From Ustulina deusta (Eukaryota > Ascomycota > Sordariomycetes > Xylariales > Xylariaceae), in contig JAJNNX010000016.1 in assembly GCA_023159155.1 (NCBI GenBank), forward strand, positions 806,001 to 870,000: a DNA stretch of 64,000 bases, in the 5' to 3' direction. Of the stretch, positions 49,081-61,200 are shown piece by piece (position 1 is the first letter of the stretch; each line of letters begins with the position of its first letter). Below the pieces are notes generated by a model that was not told where the DNA came from, made no database searches, and saw only the letters and a program-made list of their open reading frames with translations. Both the position numbers and the translations under genes were made by a program.

Positions 49081-52000
49081 TTATTTTTTTTTAAAACTAA
49101 AAGTTTAAATATAGTTTTAATTTAAAATTATTAATAATATTAGATTTATATAGTTTTTTTATATTATATTGTTTTATTATTATTTTTATAATTGTTTGTA
49201 AATTTATTAATTATTGCTATATATATTTATTTTTATAATTTTATAAAAAGTTTAAGAATTTTTTATAAGTTTTATAAAATTAGTTAAGCTTAATTAGCAT
49301 ATTTTTAAAATTCTAAGCTATATACTAGGTATTATTAGAATTGTAGCTTTTTTAAGCAACTTAGTATTATAGCTTTTTATTTTTTTTATATATTTTTAAT
49401 TGTTTAATTTATTTAATTTTAAATTTTGCTTTATTATTAATATTTTTAGCTAAAAATAATAATTAGATTTATTAAAATAAAAAGTTATTATTTATTTTTT
49501 ATAATTAGTTAGTATAAAATAAGTGTTTTATTTTATAAAAATTAGGCAAATTAAAAATATAACTAAATTTTTGTTTTTTTAAAATTTTTAAAAGTTTAAC
49601 TAACTAAAAGTTTAATCTAGTAGTTAGTACTTATATTATAAAGCTTTCTTTTTTTTTTAAATTTATTAAGCGTTTTTCTTTATTAGCTTATAGTTTATAT
49701 TGTTTTGATATAAAAATTGCTATATTATATATTATTTTTTAAATATTTTAGGTTTAGTAAACTAGTTTAAATATTTATTGTTTAATATTAAAATTTATAA
49801 TAGTTTTATTAATATTTATTATTAAAAAGTTTTATATTTTAATTTTTATTATTATTTTTAGTAATAATATATTAATTAATAAATATTATAAAAAATTATA
49901 TATAAAGTTTAGAACAAAAAAATAAATATTTTAATTATTTTAGTATTTATTAATATAAAAATAGAATTATTAGTTTAGTTTTTAATTAGTTAATTTTATT
50001 ACTTTTTAGGTTTAAAAGTAATAAGTACTACTAAAATAGTGCTTAATATTTATAAAACTATTAATTATTACTATAAACTTAAAAGTAAATAGTTCTATAT
50101 TATTTAATATTTATATATTTAGTATACTAAAAAATTTATATAGATTTTTATAGTATTATATAGCTAATAATTTTATAATATTTATTTTTTTATTAAATAA
50201 AGTTATAATTAAATAACTAAATTTATTTATAAATATTTATATATAGTTATAATTTTATTAGTTAAATAATATGTTTTTATTATTTATTACTATATATTAT
50301 TATATTATAGCTAATATAAATAATAAATAAAAAAAGCTAAAAGTTTTATTTTATAATATTTTATTTTTTTTATAATTATATTTTAAATAAAACTAATAAT
50401 ATTTTTATTTCAATATTTTAATTATTTTATATTAATTTTAATATATAATAATTAAAAATATATAAATTTTTTAAATTAAAGCTATATAAAAAAATTTTTT
50501 TTATTTAAAATAATTTTAGGTATATATAGCTTTTTGTTTTTATTTCTTAGATTTTATAGCTAGTTTTTTTATTTAATTGAATTTATTAGGTTAACTTTTT
50601 AGAAAATATTAAATAAAAAATTTATAATTAATATAAAATTTAATATTTTATTAAGCAGAACTAATATTATTATTTATTTTTTAGTTTTTTTAGTTTTAAT
50701 TATAAAAAGTTTAGTTATTTTTTTTTAATAAAATATTAGCTACTATATTTTTTTGTTTTAGTTAGTATTAAAAAATAATATTAAAGTTTTATAAAAAGTT
50801 AGCTTAGTATATTTATTATATTAATAAAATCTATTTATTTAAAAAATATAATAAAACTTAATAATTAGTTATTATAAAAAACTTAGTTTTAAAGAGCTTT
50901 AAGTAGTAATATTTTAAAGTTTATATTATTACTAAAAGTTTATAGTTTTAAATTAGGTAGGCTTGCTTAATTAATATTATTATTTTAAAAAAATATTTTA
51001 TAAATTTTTAAGTTATATTTTTTTATTATTACTAAATAACTTTTTTTGTTATATTATATAAAATATTTATTTTTATTTATATTAATTAGCTAGGCTTAAA
51101 AAAAGCTAAAATAAATATTTTATATACTAGTAGTTTTATATATTTAAAAGTTTGTTTTTATTTTAGTTCTATTATAAATAAATTTTTTTTTAATAGTTAA
51201 TTTAAAAAAGTAGTAATTTTATTAATATAATAAATAAATATATAAATATAATTATAAAGTTTAAAAAATAACTAGATTAATTTAATATTTTTAAAATTAT
51301 TTAAATTTTTATAAAATTAATTCTAATTTTTATTTTAGTTTTTATAATTATTTTTAAATAATTAATAATAAATATATTAAAATAAAACTTTTTAATATTT
51401 TTTTAATATTTAGTTTAATATAAATAATAAATTATTTTTTTATAATAAGTTTAGTATTATTTTTTAGTTTTAGAATAAATTAGAATATTATTTATATAAA
51501 TATTTATAAACTTATTTAAAAGTTTTTAAATTTATATATTAATAAAAGCTTATTATTAAATAGGTTTTATTTTTAAATTAAATAGTAAGATTTTTTATTA
51601 AAATATTTTTTTATAAGTTTAAAAAAAATAGTATAATTTTATAGTTAATAATAATTAGTAAAAAGTTTTAATAATGTTTAGTTTTATAAAATAAATAATA
51701 TTATTAATATTTAGAACTAGTATAATTTAGTTTTTTAAATATATATATTTTTTATTAATAATTAATTATAAATTTATATTTAATTAATTTAAATTTAAGT
51801 ATAAATAGAATAAAAATAATATTTAGGTTTATATTTTATTTAATAAAATTTATAGCTAATAGTTTATTTATAAAGTTTTTTTTAAATAAAATAAACTATA
51901 TAAATATTTAATATTAATAAAGCTTAAAAATATTTTTTTTATTATTAAGTTTTAGTATTATATTAAATTTTAGTTATAATAATAGTAAAGTTTTAGATTT

Positions 52001-54355
52001 TCTTTTAAAAAGAATTTTTTTAAGTATAATAATTAAAAAGGCAAAAAGTTTTATATTAATTTTATATGCTTAGGGTTTTTTTTTTTTAAAATAGGATTAG
52101 TTTATTATTAAAAGTTTTTTATAGTATTATTTAGTTAATTTAAGTTTATTTTTAGTTATTATAAATTTAATTATAATAGGTTTTTTTAGAGTTTTTTTAG
52201 CTAGTTGTTTTTATTTATTTTAATAGAAATAATTTTAGAAGTTTTATATAATTTTTTTAATAATAGTTTGGTTTTTTTTTTTTAAATTATTATATGGACT
52301 TTTTTTCTTTTAGGTTTAAAAGTTCTAGGTTTTTATTATATTTTTTTAGTTTTAGTTATTTTTAAAATAATTGTTTTAATATTTTTTTATATTTTTAGGT
52401 TTATATTTTATTGTTTGTAGCTAAAAAGTTTAATTATAATTATTAATAAGAATTAAGCTAATAAAAATAGATTATTTAGTTAGATTAATTATTATTTTTA
52501 GGTTTTTATTAAAATATTTAGTTTTTAAATTATTAATTATTAATTTTTATAATATATATTAAATATTTATAGATTTTATTAATTATTTTATTTTAATAGT
52601 TATAAAGTTTTTAAAGTTTAGCTAAATAAACTATTTTTGTTTTTAATTATTATTTAATTTATTATATAAATTTATAGCTAATTATTAAAAAAATATAAGT
52701 TTTAATATTATATAAAACTAAAGTTTTTATTTTAATATTATTAATTTATAATTAAATAAATATTTTAAAAATAATTAATTTATTTTAATTATATATTTTA
52801 ATTAAAATAAATAAAAAAACTAATAAAAAAACTTTTATTAGTTTTATTTATTTTTTAAGTTAAATAAACTATTAAAACTATTTTTATTATAGATTTTTTT
52901 TACTAATTAAATATTTAAAACTTTAAGCTTTTAGTTAAAATAGTTAATTAATAAATATTTTTTTTATTATAAATAAAATAAGTTTTATTATTTTAATAGG
53001 TTCTTTTTTTTTATAATTAGTATTTATTTTAATTATTTTAAAATAAATATTTTAAAATTTTTAAAGTTAACTAAAAATTAATAAATAAGTTTGCTAAAAA
53101 TTTAATTATTTAAGTTAAATTTTTGTTTAATTAAGCTAATAAATTTAGTTTATTAATAATTGTTATAAGTTTATTTAATATTATATATTAATTTAATAAT
53201 TTTATTAATAAATAATTTATAAAAATTTTATATAGATTTTTTTTTAAGTTTATATAAAAATAGTTTTATAATTTATATTTTTATTATAATTTAATAAATT
53301 AATATTTTTAAATTAAACTATTAAATATAAAAATAAACTTATTAATATTTTTATTAGTTTTATATATATAAATTTAAAATATTTTATAAATAATAATTAC
53401 TTAATTAAAATTATAATAAATTATTAATAAAGTTTAAATTATTTTAATAATATTATTAAATAATTTTTTAATTAAATAAAAATATATTTTTATTAATTTT
53501 TTAATATATTTTTTAATTAATTTATAATATATTAAAATTAATTATTTTTATTTAGTTTTTTTATTAGTTTATAAACCTAATTATTAAATAAAGCTTTATT
53601 TTTTATAAACTTACTAAAATTAATTTTTTATATTTTAGTTTTTTTAATATAAATAAAGTTTAAAGCACTAAAAAATAAACTAATAAAATAAAAAACAAAT
53701 AAAATAATAAAACTAAAAAGTTTAAAATTAATATTTTTAAATATATTTTTTATTATTAAATTATAGTTATTTTTTAAAAATATTCAAATAAATATATTAA
53801 AAAATTAATGTTTTATTTTATTTATTTATTAAAAAAGTTTTATTAGAACTAATATAAAATTATAAATTTATATTATTATAATATTTATCATTATATTTTT
53901 AAATATATTATTTATTTTAAATTGTTTTAATTTTAGTTTAGATTTTATTTTTTATGTTTTAATTTTTAATTTTTTTTAGTTTTTTTTTTAAATATTAGTT
54001 TGTTTAAAACGTTTATAAAAAAATTTAGTATTTAAATTTTTTTTTTTAAAATTATTTAATAATAAAAAGTTAGCTATATTTAAAAATTAAAATTATTTTA
54101 ATTGTTTAAAAACTAGAAATAAAATAAAAATATTTAAAATTAAGTTTTTTATAAATTATTAGTTTTTAAATAATATAAAAATTAAAAATTTTATTAAAAT
54201 TATATTAAAGTTTGGTTTATATTATAAAATATATAATTTTTTATATTAAATATATAACTAAAAAAAAGTTTATTTATATTTTATTAATTATAATAAAATA
54301 AAAAATATATATTTATTAAATATTTATTAATAAATAATTAATAAGTTTAAAGTAG

Positions 54356-54583
54356 TATTATAATTAATTAAATATAGTTTTTATAGCTAGTTTATTAATA
54401 TTATAAATAAAAACTTTAAACTAAAAAAAAAAAAAAAAAAATAAAGTTTATAAAATAAATAAATATAAACTTTATATATATAGCTATAAAATTATAGGTT
54501 GGTTTATATATAAACTTTCTATTTTATTACTATATAGGTCTAGAGTTCTTATAGGTTTTATTAAAATTGTATTAACTATTATA
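54356..54583 (-). repeat. LTR of gypsy copy D (right)
   Basis: Pairs with 48855-49080; followed by the ATAGA duplication. Confidence 0.84.
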
Positions 54584-55507
54584 ATAGATTTAGTTAAATA
54601 GATTAATATATAGCTAAACAAAATTACTAAAGTCTATATTAGAAAGTTTAAAATAAATACTTTTAAGCTAGTTATTAACCTAAAAAAAGCTTTTTAAAAA
54701 ACTTATTTAAACTAGACTATATTATTTAAGTTTATATATTGTACTGCTATAATAAATAATGTTTTAAAATATTAGACTATAACTTTTAAGCTATACTAAA
54801 AAGCTAATATATAAAGCTTTTTAAGAACTGCTAGAAAGAGCGCCTAGTTAGTATTTATTGCTAAAGGCAATCTAGCAGAAAAGCTAGAAAAAAAGCCTAT
54901 TGGAAATCTAGCCGAAGAGCTGGCCGAGAAGCCCGAAAAGCCCAAAAAGCCCGAAAAGCTTAAAGAGTTTAAAAAATTTAATATTAATAGCAATAGTAAT
55001 AAAAGCAATAGCAACAGTAGCAAGCTTATTAATTACTTTAAGTTTGATTACTTATTTAAAAGTAATATATAGCTTAGCAGTAGTAAAAAAAGCTTTAGAT
55101 ATATTTTTATTAAGCGCTTTTGCGCTAACATATATACTAAAGCTAAAAAAGAGAACTCTAACGTAAAAGACTGTACTTTCTATTATAGCTGTTATTTAAA
55201 AACGTGCTACTAGTATAATTTTTTAGAGCTTAGACCTAATAAATAAGTTTTTAACCCTATAACTAAGCAACTAGCTAGCTAGCGAATAAAGCGTAATAAA
55301 AGCGCTTAACGTACTTTTAAAAGAGTATAAAAGTAATTAGACTTGCGTTAAAAAGGTAGCAATTATATAATTATTTTATAAAGCACTAGCAAGATTTATT
55401 TTGCTAAGGGTACTTAGTACTTAGCATTTATTAGCTAAAGGAGTAGCAATTATTACATAAAGTATTAATAAGATCTATTTTTACTAAAAAAGTACTGCTT
55501 TATATTT

Positions 55508-56345
55508 AATTATAGCTATTAAATCTTAATAGAAGCTTTGCTATAGCAAAAAAAAAAAGGCCCCTAAAAAGCCCGTTAATTATTTTATACCTAATTATAG
55601 CTATTAAATATTATTAAAAGCTTTGTAATAGCAAAAAAAAAATATTTTTATAGAGCTTATTATATATAACGTACAAATGTTTGCAATACTACTTTATACT
55701 TAATTATAGCTATAAAATACTATTAGAAGCTCTACTATAGCAAAAAAAAAAAAAAACGCTTTTATAAAGCTTACTATATACTATATATAAGTATATTTTA
55801 TATTAAACCGCTATATAACTAATTCTAGCTACTAAATACTATTAAAAGCTTTGCTAGCAAAAAAAAAAAAGCTTTTAAAAAAGTTTATTAACTATTTTAT
55901 AATTAATTATAGCTATTAAATACTATTAAAAGCTTTATTAGCAAAAAAAAAATATTTTTATAAAGCTTACTATATATTTATTATAGCTACTAAATATTAT
56001 TAAAAGTATTATAAAAAAATCTTTTTATAAAGCTTATTATATATAATATATAAGCTTTGCTATACTAAAAAGAAATATTTTTTAAAAGCTTACTACTATT
56101 TATAATAAGTACTAATATTAAATTTAGCAATTAATTATATCTGATTATAGCTACTAAATATTATTAATAGTACTACTAGTAATAAAAAAATATTACTAAA
56201 GAGCTTTTAATATATAATATATAAATATATAAAAAAGCTTTTAGAAAGCTTATTATATATTGGTTATAGCTACTAAATATTATTAAAAGTGCTATTAAAC
56301 TTATTATAATTTATTATAGCTGCTAAATATTATTTAAAAGCTTTA
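55508..56345. repeat. degenerate tandem array in element E, related to the 83-bp array of F
   Basis: About nine irregular units with the core AATTATAGCT..TAAATATTATTAAAAGC, an A-run and a TTTTTAAAAAGCTTATTA tail. Spacing varies from about 70 to 160 bp. It is longer and more decayed than the array in F. Confidence 0.72.
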
Positions 56346-56979
56346 TAAAAGTACTAATATAAAAAGAAATATTTTTTAAAAGCTTACTACTACTTATAAT
56401 AAATACTAATAATAGATTTACTATATATACTTAAAAAATTAGCTATATAGCAAGCGTTACACTAATTAACTATAAGATTAGCGCTAAAGTTATATATTAA
56501 GTTTTATATACTTTAATTAAAAAATTAATATAGTTATAAGGCATTAAAGTTATATTTTCAAACGTTATATCTTTAATTAAAAGATTACACCGAAAAAACA
56601 GCACTATAAACTAGAAATAAAAACAGTTATATTAGCAGACCTACAAATACTACTTTTAACTAATATAAACATATTAGCGCTAAATATAAAGATTATTAAA
56701 ACAAGCATATTATTACTAAAGATTAAAACTATTAATATAAGCGTATTAATACTAAAAAAAAAAATTATTAATAACTATTATATTTGTTTAATATAAGCGT
56801 ATTAATACTAAATACTAAAATTATAATATATTTATATATATTTTTAACTAAAATAAGCTTATTAATATTTTATATTAAGATTACTATATATATACGAACT
56901 AATATATATTTATATGCTACTTTTAAATATAGTTATATAAGTAAGCAAAGCTACCGGAGTAGCTTTACTTAAAAAGGTG

Positions 56980-57227
56980 TGTTGGATTAAATGGTAGCTA
57001 GGTGGTGATGTGAGCTATAGAGTGGCTAGTGAGAAGTGCCCTTATAGGGGGTATGCCTTTAGCAAATAGAGCGGTATATAGCTGAATGGGTGGATCTACA
57101 CCTAACTGTATGAGGGATATATATATATGTAGGGTGTAGAATACACCCATACAGACCTAGAACAACAACAATGTAACAGACCTTCTGCGGGCAATACGTG
57201 GCGAGATCGCTAGTAATAAATCTGACA
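56980..57227 (+). repeat. LTR of element E (right, less RIPed)
   Basis: 248 bp, starts TGTTGGATTAAATGG, ends AATCTGACA, immediately followed by AATTC and then eqolisin intron sequence. Confidence 0.88.
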
Positions 57228-57293
57228 AATTCCCCATCCGTGAAAAAATCGGTCGAGAAAGATCCCCACTAACCGACTCGGAACCACACACAG

Positions 57294-57614
57294 ACGGCCT
57301 CCTCCAAGGCCGCCGGCGTCGCCACCCTCGAGAACCTGACGACGGGCAAGACGGTCACGCACTCCTTCAGCAGCGAGAGCAGCAAGCTGTGCCAGTACGA
57401 CGCCGAGTGGATCGTCGAGGACTACGAGTCGGGCGGCGCGCTCGTGACCTTCGCCAACTTCGACAGCGTCACCTTCACCAGCGCCTCGGCCGTCAAGAGC
57501 GGCTCCACCGTCGGCGTCACCGGCTCCACCATCATCGACATCAAGCAGGGCAGCTCCGTCCTGACCGACTGCAGCACCTCGGGCACCGACACCGTCACCT
57601 GCAACTACGTCTAA
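57294..57614 (+). pseudogene. eqolisin exon 5 (C-terminal half with catalytic Glu)
   Basis: 106 codons plus TAA, free of stops and GC-rich. Contains ATLENLTTGKTVTHSF, the catalytic-Glu motif AEWIVEDYESGG, then VTFANFDSVTFTSA and the end TVTCNYV. Acceptor ACACACAG at 57,286-57,293 with branch CTAAC near 57,270. It starts in phase 0, matching exon 4 (ends phase 0) but not exon 3 (ends phase 2). Confidence 0.9.
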
Positions 57615-58267
57615 GCTGCTGCTGCTGCTGCTGCTGATGGAAAGGCGAGACGAGACGAGAAGAGAAGAGAGAAGAGAAGAGAAACGTCGCACGTGTGAAC
57701 GGGATGGCATGTTCGCGGGCCGTGATGCGTTCTTTGACGGGACAGAGTTGGCCGATTGGATCTTGAAATATCTTGACAGCTAGTATCGCTAATTCATTTT
57801 TTTCACAGCATGTGGAATCCGGCACTTGGCCAAATATGACTGTATATACACCTAACCTTGGATAGTCTAGTTGATACATATACATGAAAGCGAAATGACT
57901 GATGCTCACACTGTTCTCGACGGGTTACCTACTGTCAACTTCTACCAAGAGAGGAAATACCGGATAAAGGCCAAGGTCAAAATAGCTTTAGCTTGTGGAA
58001 ATTTTGATGATAGTCCTTCCTATGCTACGGTAGTAGAACATCAGAATCTGTTTACTGAGACTTTGATCGAGACAATTAGACACAAGCCTGTGTAGACACT
58101 AGAAAAAAAAACTTTCTTTCCGTTGTCGTATCCCTTTTAACTCCGGACCGATGCATGTCATTCCTATCAGGCTGTACAATACAATAACTTAAGACCCGGC
58201 AAACATGCCCATCCTTTGGACAACCCATTGTCATGATTCTTCAATATATGCCGATGCTCAATACACG
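57615..58267. other. convergent 3' region, with (GCT)7 and a purine-rich stretch
   Basis: Seven GCT repeats directly follow the eqolisin stop (57615-57635), then a GAGA/GACGA-rich stretch to about 57,690. The rest is spacer towards the convergent RIF1-like gene. A 74-codon frame at 57,871 has no support. Confidence 0.5.
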
Positions 58268-61200
58268 CTATCGCCGACTCCTCCTTTCGGCCTCGTACAA
58301 TTCTTTTTTTATGTCCATAAACATATCTTCAATCTTGTACACATCTTCCCGGGACAATGTCGCTGTTCGTAGTCCTTCAAGCCCATCCCTTAGTGAAGCC
58401 GTAATCCTCTCCACTATTGACTGTCCCACCTGCGGCGATGTGCTATTCTCAATGTTGTCTGGTGGTTTGGACTCCAATTCGGTGTCCTCTATTCGTTCAT
58501 CACACTGGGCCACAATTTCAACCTCACTTGAAATATCAGACTTGGGAGCATCGTCGTCAATGAATTGTGGATGACCATCTGCCTCGGATTGTTGCGATGC
58601 TTCCGTGATCAGTTGAAGATTCACCGCCGCGGTATCCGAGTCTGTTCCATCCTCATCTAAATCCAAAGGCTCCATAGATGATTGGCTACCGGGATTGTAA
58701 GACAGATCAGGCGAACCTTGCGAATGTGTAAACGAAACTCCGTCACCAGGCTCCTCTCGCTCAGTCCTTTCACCAGCCTTAGTTGATTCAGTATCTGATA
58801 CTCGAAGTAGCTTTTGTTGGCCAGCTAGTGGTGCTTGGCTATCCATTATGGTATCAGTATCCTCTCCATCCGCTTGTATATGCTTCAGTTTCTTGCCGCC
58901 GTTGTCTTGTTTTCTGTCAGATACCCTTTTCCGCTTCCTAGACTTCTTCTCTGACGATTGGGAGTCATCATGTTTGGTAAGGGTAGGCGTGATGAGTTGC
59001 GTTGACGGGCTACCTTGACTCTTGCCTAGGCGTTGTTGCCCCCGTTCAGATCCCGTATCGACGGTGATACACTCCATGGCATCCGTGTCTTTGTGGGCCT
59101 TTTCAGGCGAAGTTGCGTCATAATTGGGGAGAGGATCACACTTCCTAGAGTCGAGCTCGATGACAAGACGGGCCATACTGCGCTCTTCACCATCGCTCAT
59201 TTCAAATGAACGATCTTTAAACTCACATTCATCGTCCTGGATAAGACCTACCGGCTCTGAGACGTTACCGCGAGTCGGAAGTCCCTGGGCTGCGGGACTC
59301 GTTAATGCATCAACAAACACCTCGCCATCTGACTTTGGTGTTCCTTGGGCTCTTGAGGGGTTAAGATGGGCTGGGGTCTCTGACTGTTGAACCATCGGTC
59401 CACCTACAGACCCAACTTGTACCGCCTCCTGTTCGTAGTTCGTAGAAAGCTCGTAAGGTATGGCTGCTACAGGGTCGTGCATACTAGGATTGATCTGCTG
59501 ACTTGACACGAGTTCCCTGGTAATGCTAACGATACCCTCCCGTGGCTCTAACTGTTCGTCCTGGGGTCGGAGGGGTGTTTTCGAGACTGGGGATCCCGTG
59601 ATTGGTGACGACGATATTGGCATGTCATCTAGCATACGAGTATCTCGTGAATGTGACTTCATCTCAGGAAGCAGATTCCGTCTTGGCTCGGGTGGAGACG
59701 AGGGAAGGTCGTCAGTCATTTCATGGTCTTCGTCGATCATTGAGTGCTGACCACGCCGAGGTGTCGGGGTTGAAGATATATAGTCGAAGCTGCGAGTGGC
59801 TCTAGGAGTCATAGATCGATCAACCATAGGTGATTGAGTCAGGTCAGAGTTTTGTGGGGGGGCTTGATGAGAGACAGGGATTGGTCCCTCTTTGTCCTTC
59901 TCAGAGCTGGATCGGATGGAAGGGAAGAGTGCTGCATTCTCTAGTTGTCGTTCGCGGACCTCCTTCTGTCGGTCCGTTAGGACCTGCGATTCAACGGCCC
60001 GATTTGACGGAGAAGATTGCTCGATGGTAGCAAATTGAATTTGAGAATCGTCATGGCGTGGTTTCGGCGTTCTGTTGCGTGTAGTTGATCTAGTTGATCT
60101 AGTTGATCTAGTTGATCTAGTTGATCTAGTCGATCTAGTCGATCTCGCTGACCTAGAACGAGAACAGTTCTGTAGATCCTCAGATTTGTTATGGGCAGAT
60201 TGCGACATTTGCTTTGGCCTAGGAGTTTCTAGACATCCAGAAGACGGAGAATGGTTTGAAGCAGGGTTCATTCTTTGAACCTTGCTTGAGGATGTCATGT
60301 TATCCAAGTCATTCTGTGAATCCACAAACAATGGTACCAAGTCGTTGGTTTCGCAGGTCAAATTGTCCAAACCAGGTAGCGTGATCTCAACATACGGCCG
60401 GAGGGACAGTAGAACATCTTTCAATGTCGCTGGATAATGAACCTCACTGGCGTTGTCAAAACTTCGATTCCACAGAAGTACAGCATTATTGACAATATGC
60501 CTATGTTTCGACTTGAATGCACAGCAAAGCAGCTGCTCAATAGCATCGAGTTGGAACCGCTCAAGCGTGTTCTCTGAGAAGAGGTTGCAAATTCGATCCC
60601 ATAACAATTTGACCTAAGCCCATTAGTACCAGCCAACGAGATGTGTGCAAAGGGATAGATTCAATACATACGGCTTCAGCTACTATCGGGCGCTGCTTGC
60701 TGCCATACTGCTCATTCGTGTCCTGAAGCCATGGCCCTAAACCGTGCTGTAACTGCACAAGAGATTTGAAGACGAAAACCTGGTTGGTTCTCGACAAGAA
60801 ATGAGACGTCTCCGTAAGAAGGGTTGCAAGGGTGTTTTCGTCGATGCTATCCACTGTCATGTAGGATGCCTCAAGGAGACGGGAAGTAAGTCGGTAAAGA
60901 TTATCGAACAGATCAAACGAAGCTGACCGAACACCGGCTACCGTTGTCCCCCACAGACGTCGCCTAGCAGCATCAAGCGCTTGTCGATCGCGAGGCTGCC
61001 TTGCATTGCATATTAACTGTGCACCACACTTATATACATTAGAGCTGATCAAGTTTGCCTCTGCAACTAAACTCTCCAAGATGGTTTTGGCAAGCGGCTC
61101 TATGACTGCAATGGAGCAACCAGCTTCGCCGCTAAGCTCCGTGGCTTGTCCAACCACGAAATGGAAGAGAGCTAACCATTGAGGCCATGGTAGATTCGAT

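Larger units (their letters stand above)
48855..54583 (-). mobile_element. Ty3/gypsy LTR retrotransposon, copy D, nested in element E
   Basis: Same family and orientation as copies A and B. LTRs 48855-49080 and 54356-54583; perfect duplication ATAGA (48850-48854, 54584-54588). Length is 5,729 bp, the one copy here with no insertion inside it. The decayed RT box (Tyr-Ile-Asn-Asn-Ile, minus strand) is at 51,484-51,498. AT-mutated throughout. Confidence 0.87.
47796..57227 (+). mobile_element. LTR element E, Copia-related and apparently lacking pol; contains gypsy copy D
   Basis: LTRs 47796-48043 and 56980-57227, each 248 bp; perfect duplication AATTC (47791-47795, 57228-57232). Span is 9,432 bp, but only about 3.7 kb once copy D is removed. 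After the left LTR it reads ATTAAGAGTTTTATTGATAC, close to element F. A gag-like stretch (54.6-55.3 kb) matches F's, including a Lys/Pro/Glu-rich segment (about 54,915-54,970) that is hardly mutated. I see no RT, integrase or RNase H motif, so it was probably a non-autonomous derivative. Orientation follows F. Confidence 0.82.
38355..57614 (+). pseudogene. glutamic peptidase (eqolisin, family G1), expanded to 19.3 kb by insertions in introns 3 and 4
   Basis: Secreted acid endopeptidase of the aspergilloglutamic/scytalidoglutamic type. Exons: 38355-38440, 38577-38700, 38832-39019, about 39,980-40,055, and 57294-57614. The catalytic Gln (ILQTG, residue 114) is in exon 3 and the catalytic Glu (WIVED) in exon 5. 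Intron 4 runs 40,056-57,293 and contains Copia-like elements F and E; removing them and one copy of each duplication leaves a 98-bp intron with donor GTATGT, branch CTAAC and acceptor CACAG. Exon 4 ends and exon 5 begins in phase 0. Intron 3 (about 960 bp) holds about 0.8 kb of foreign AT-rich DNA. An in-frame TAG (39,984-39,986) stands at a conserved Trp, so I call it a pseudogene. Exons 1-3 and 5 are stop-free and GC-rich, so the loss looks recent. Confidence 0.85.

Noticed and set aside
14989..57227. Centromere
   Set aside because: AT-rich RIPed retrotransposon nests resemble some fungal centromeres, but these blocks are short, interrupted by normal DNA at 37.1-39.0 kb and delimited by identifiable insertions.
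16557..57227. CRISPR array or prokaryotic island
   Set aside because: Repeats are LTRs and minisatellites, and all genes are eukaryotic and spliced.
57871..58095. 74-codon ORF downstream of the peptidase
   Set aside because: Lies in the convergent 3' region with no recognisable motif, and the upstream part starts at a non-ATG codon.
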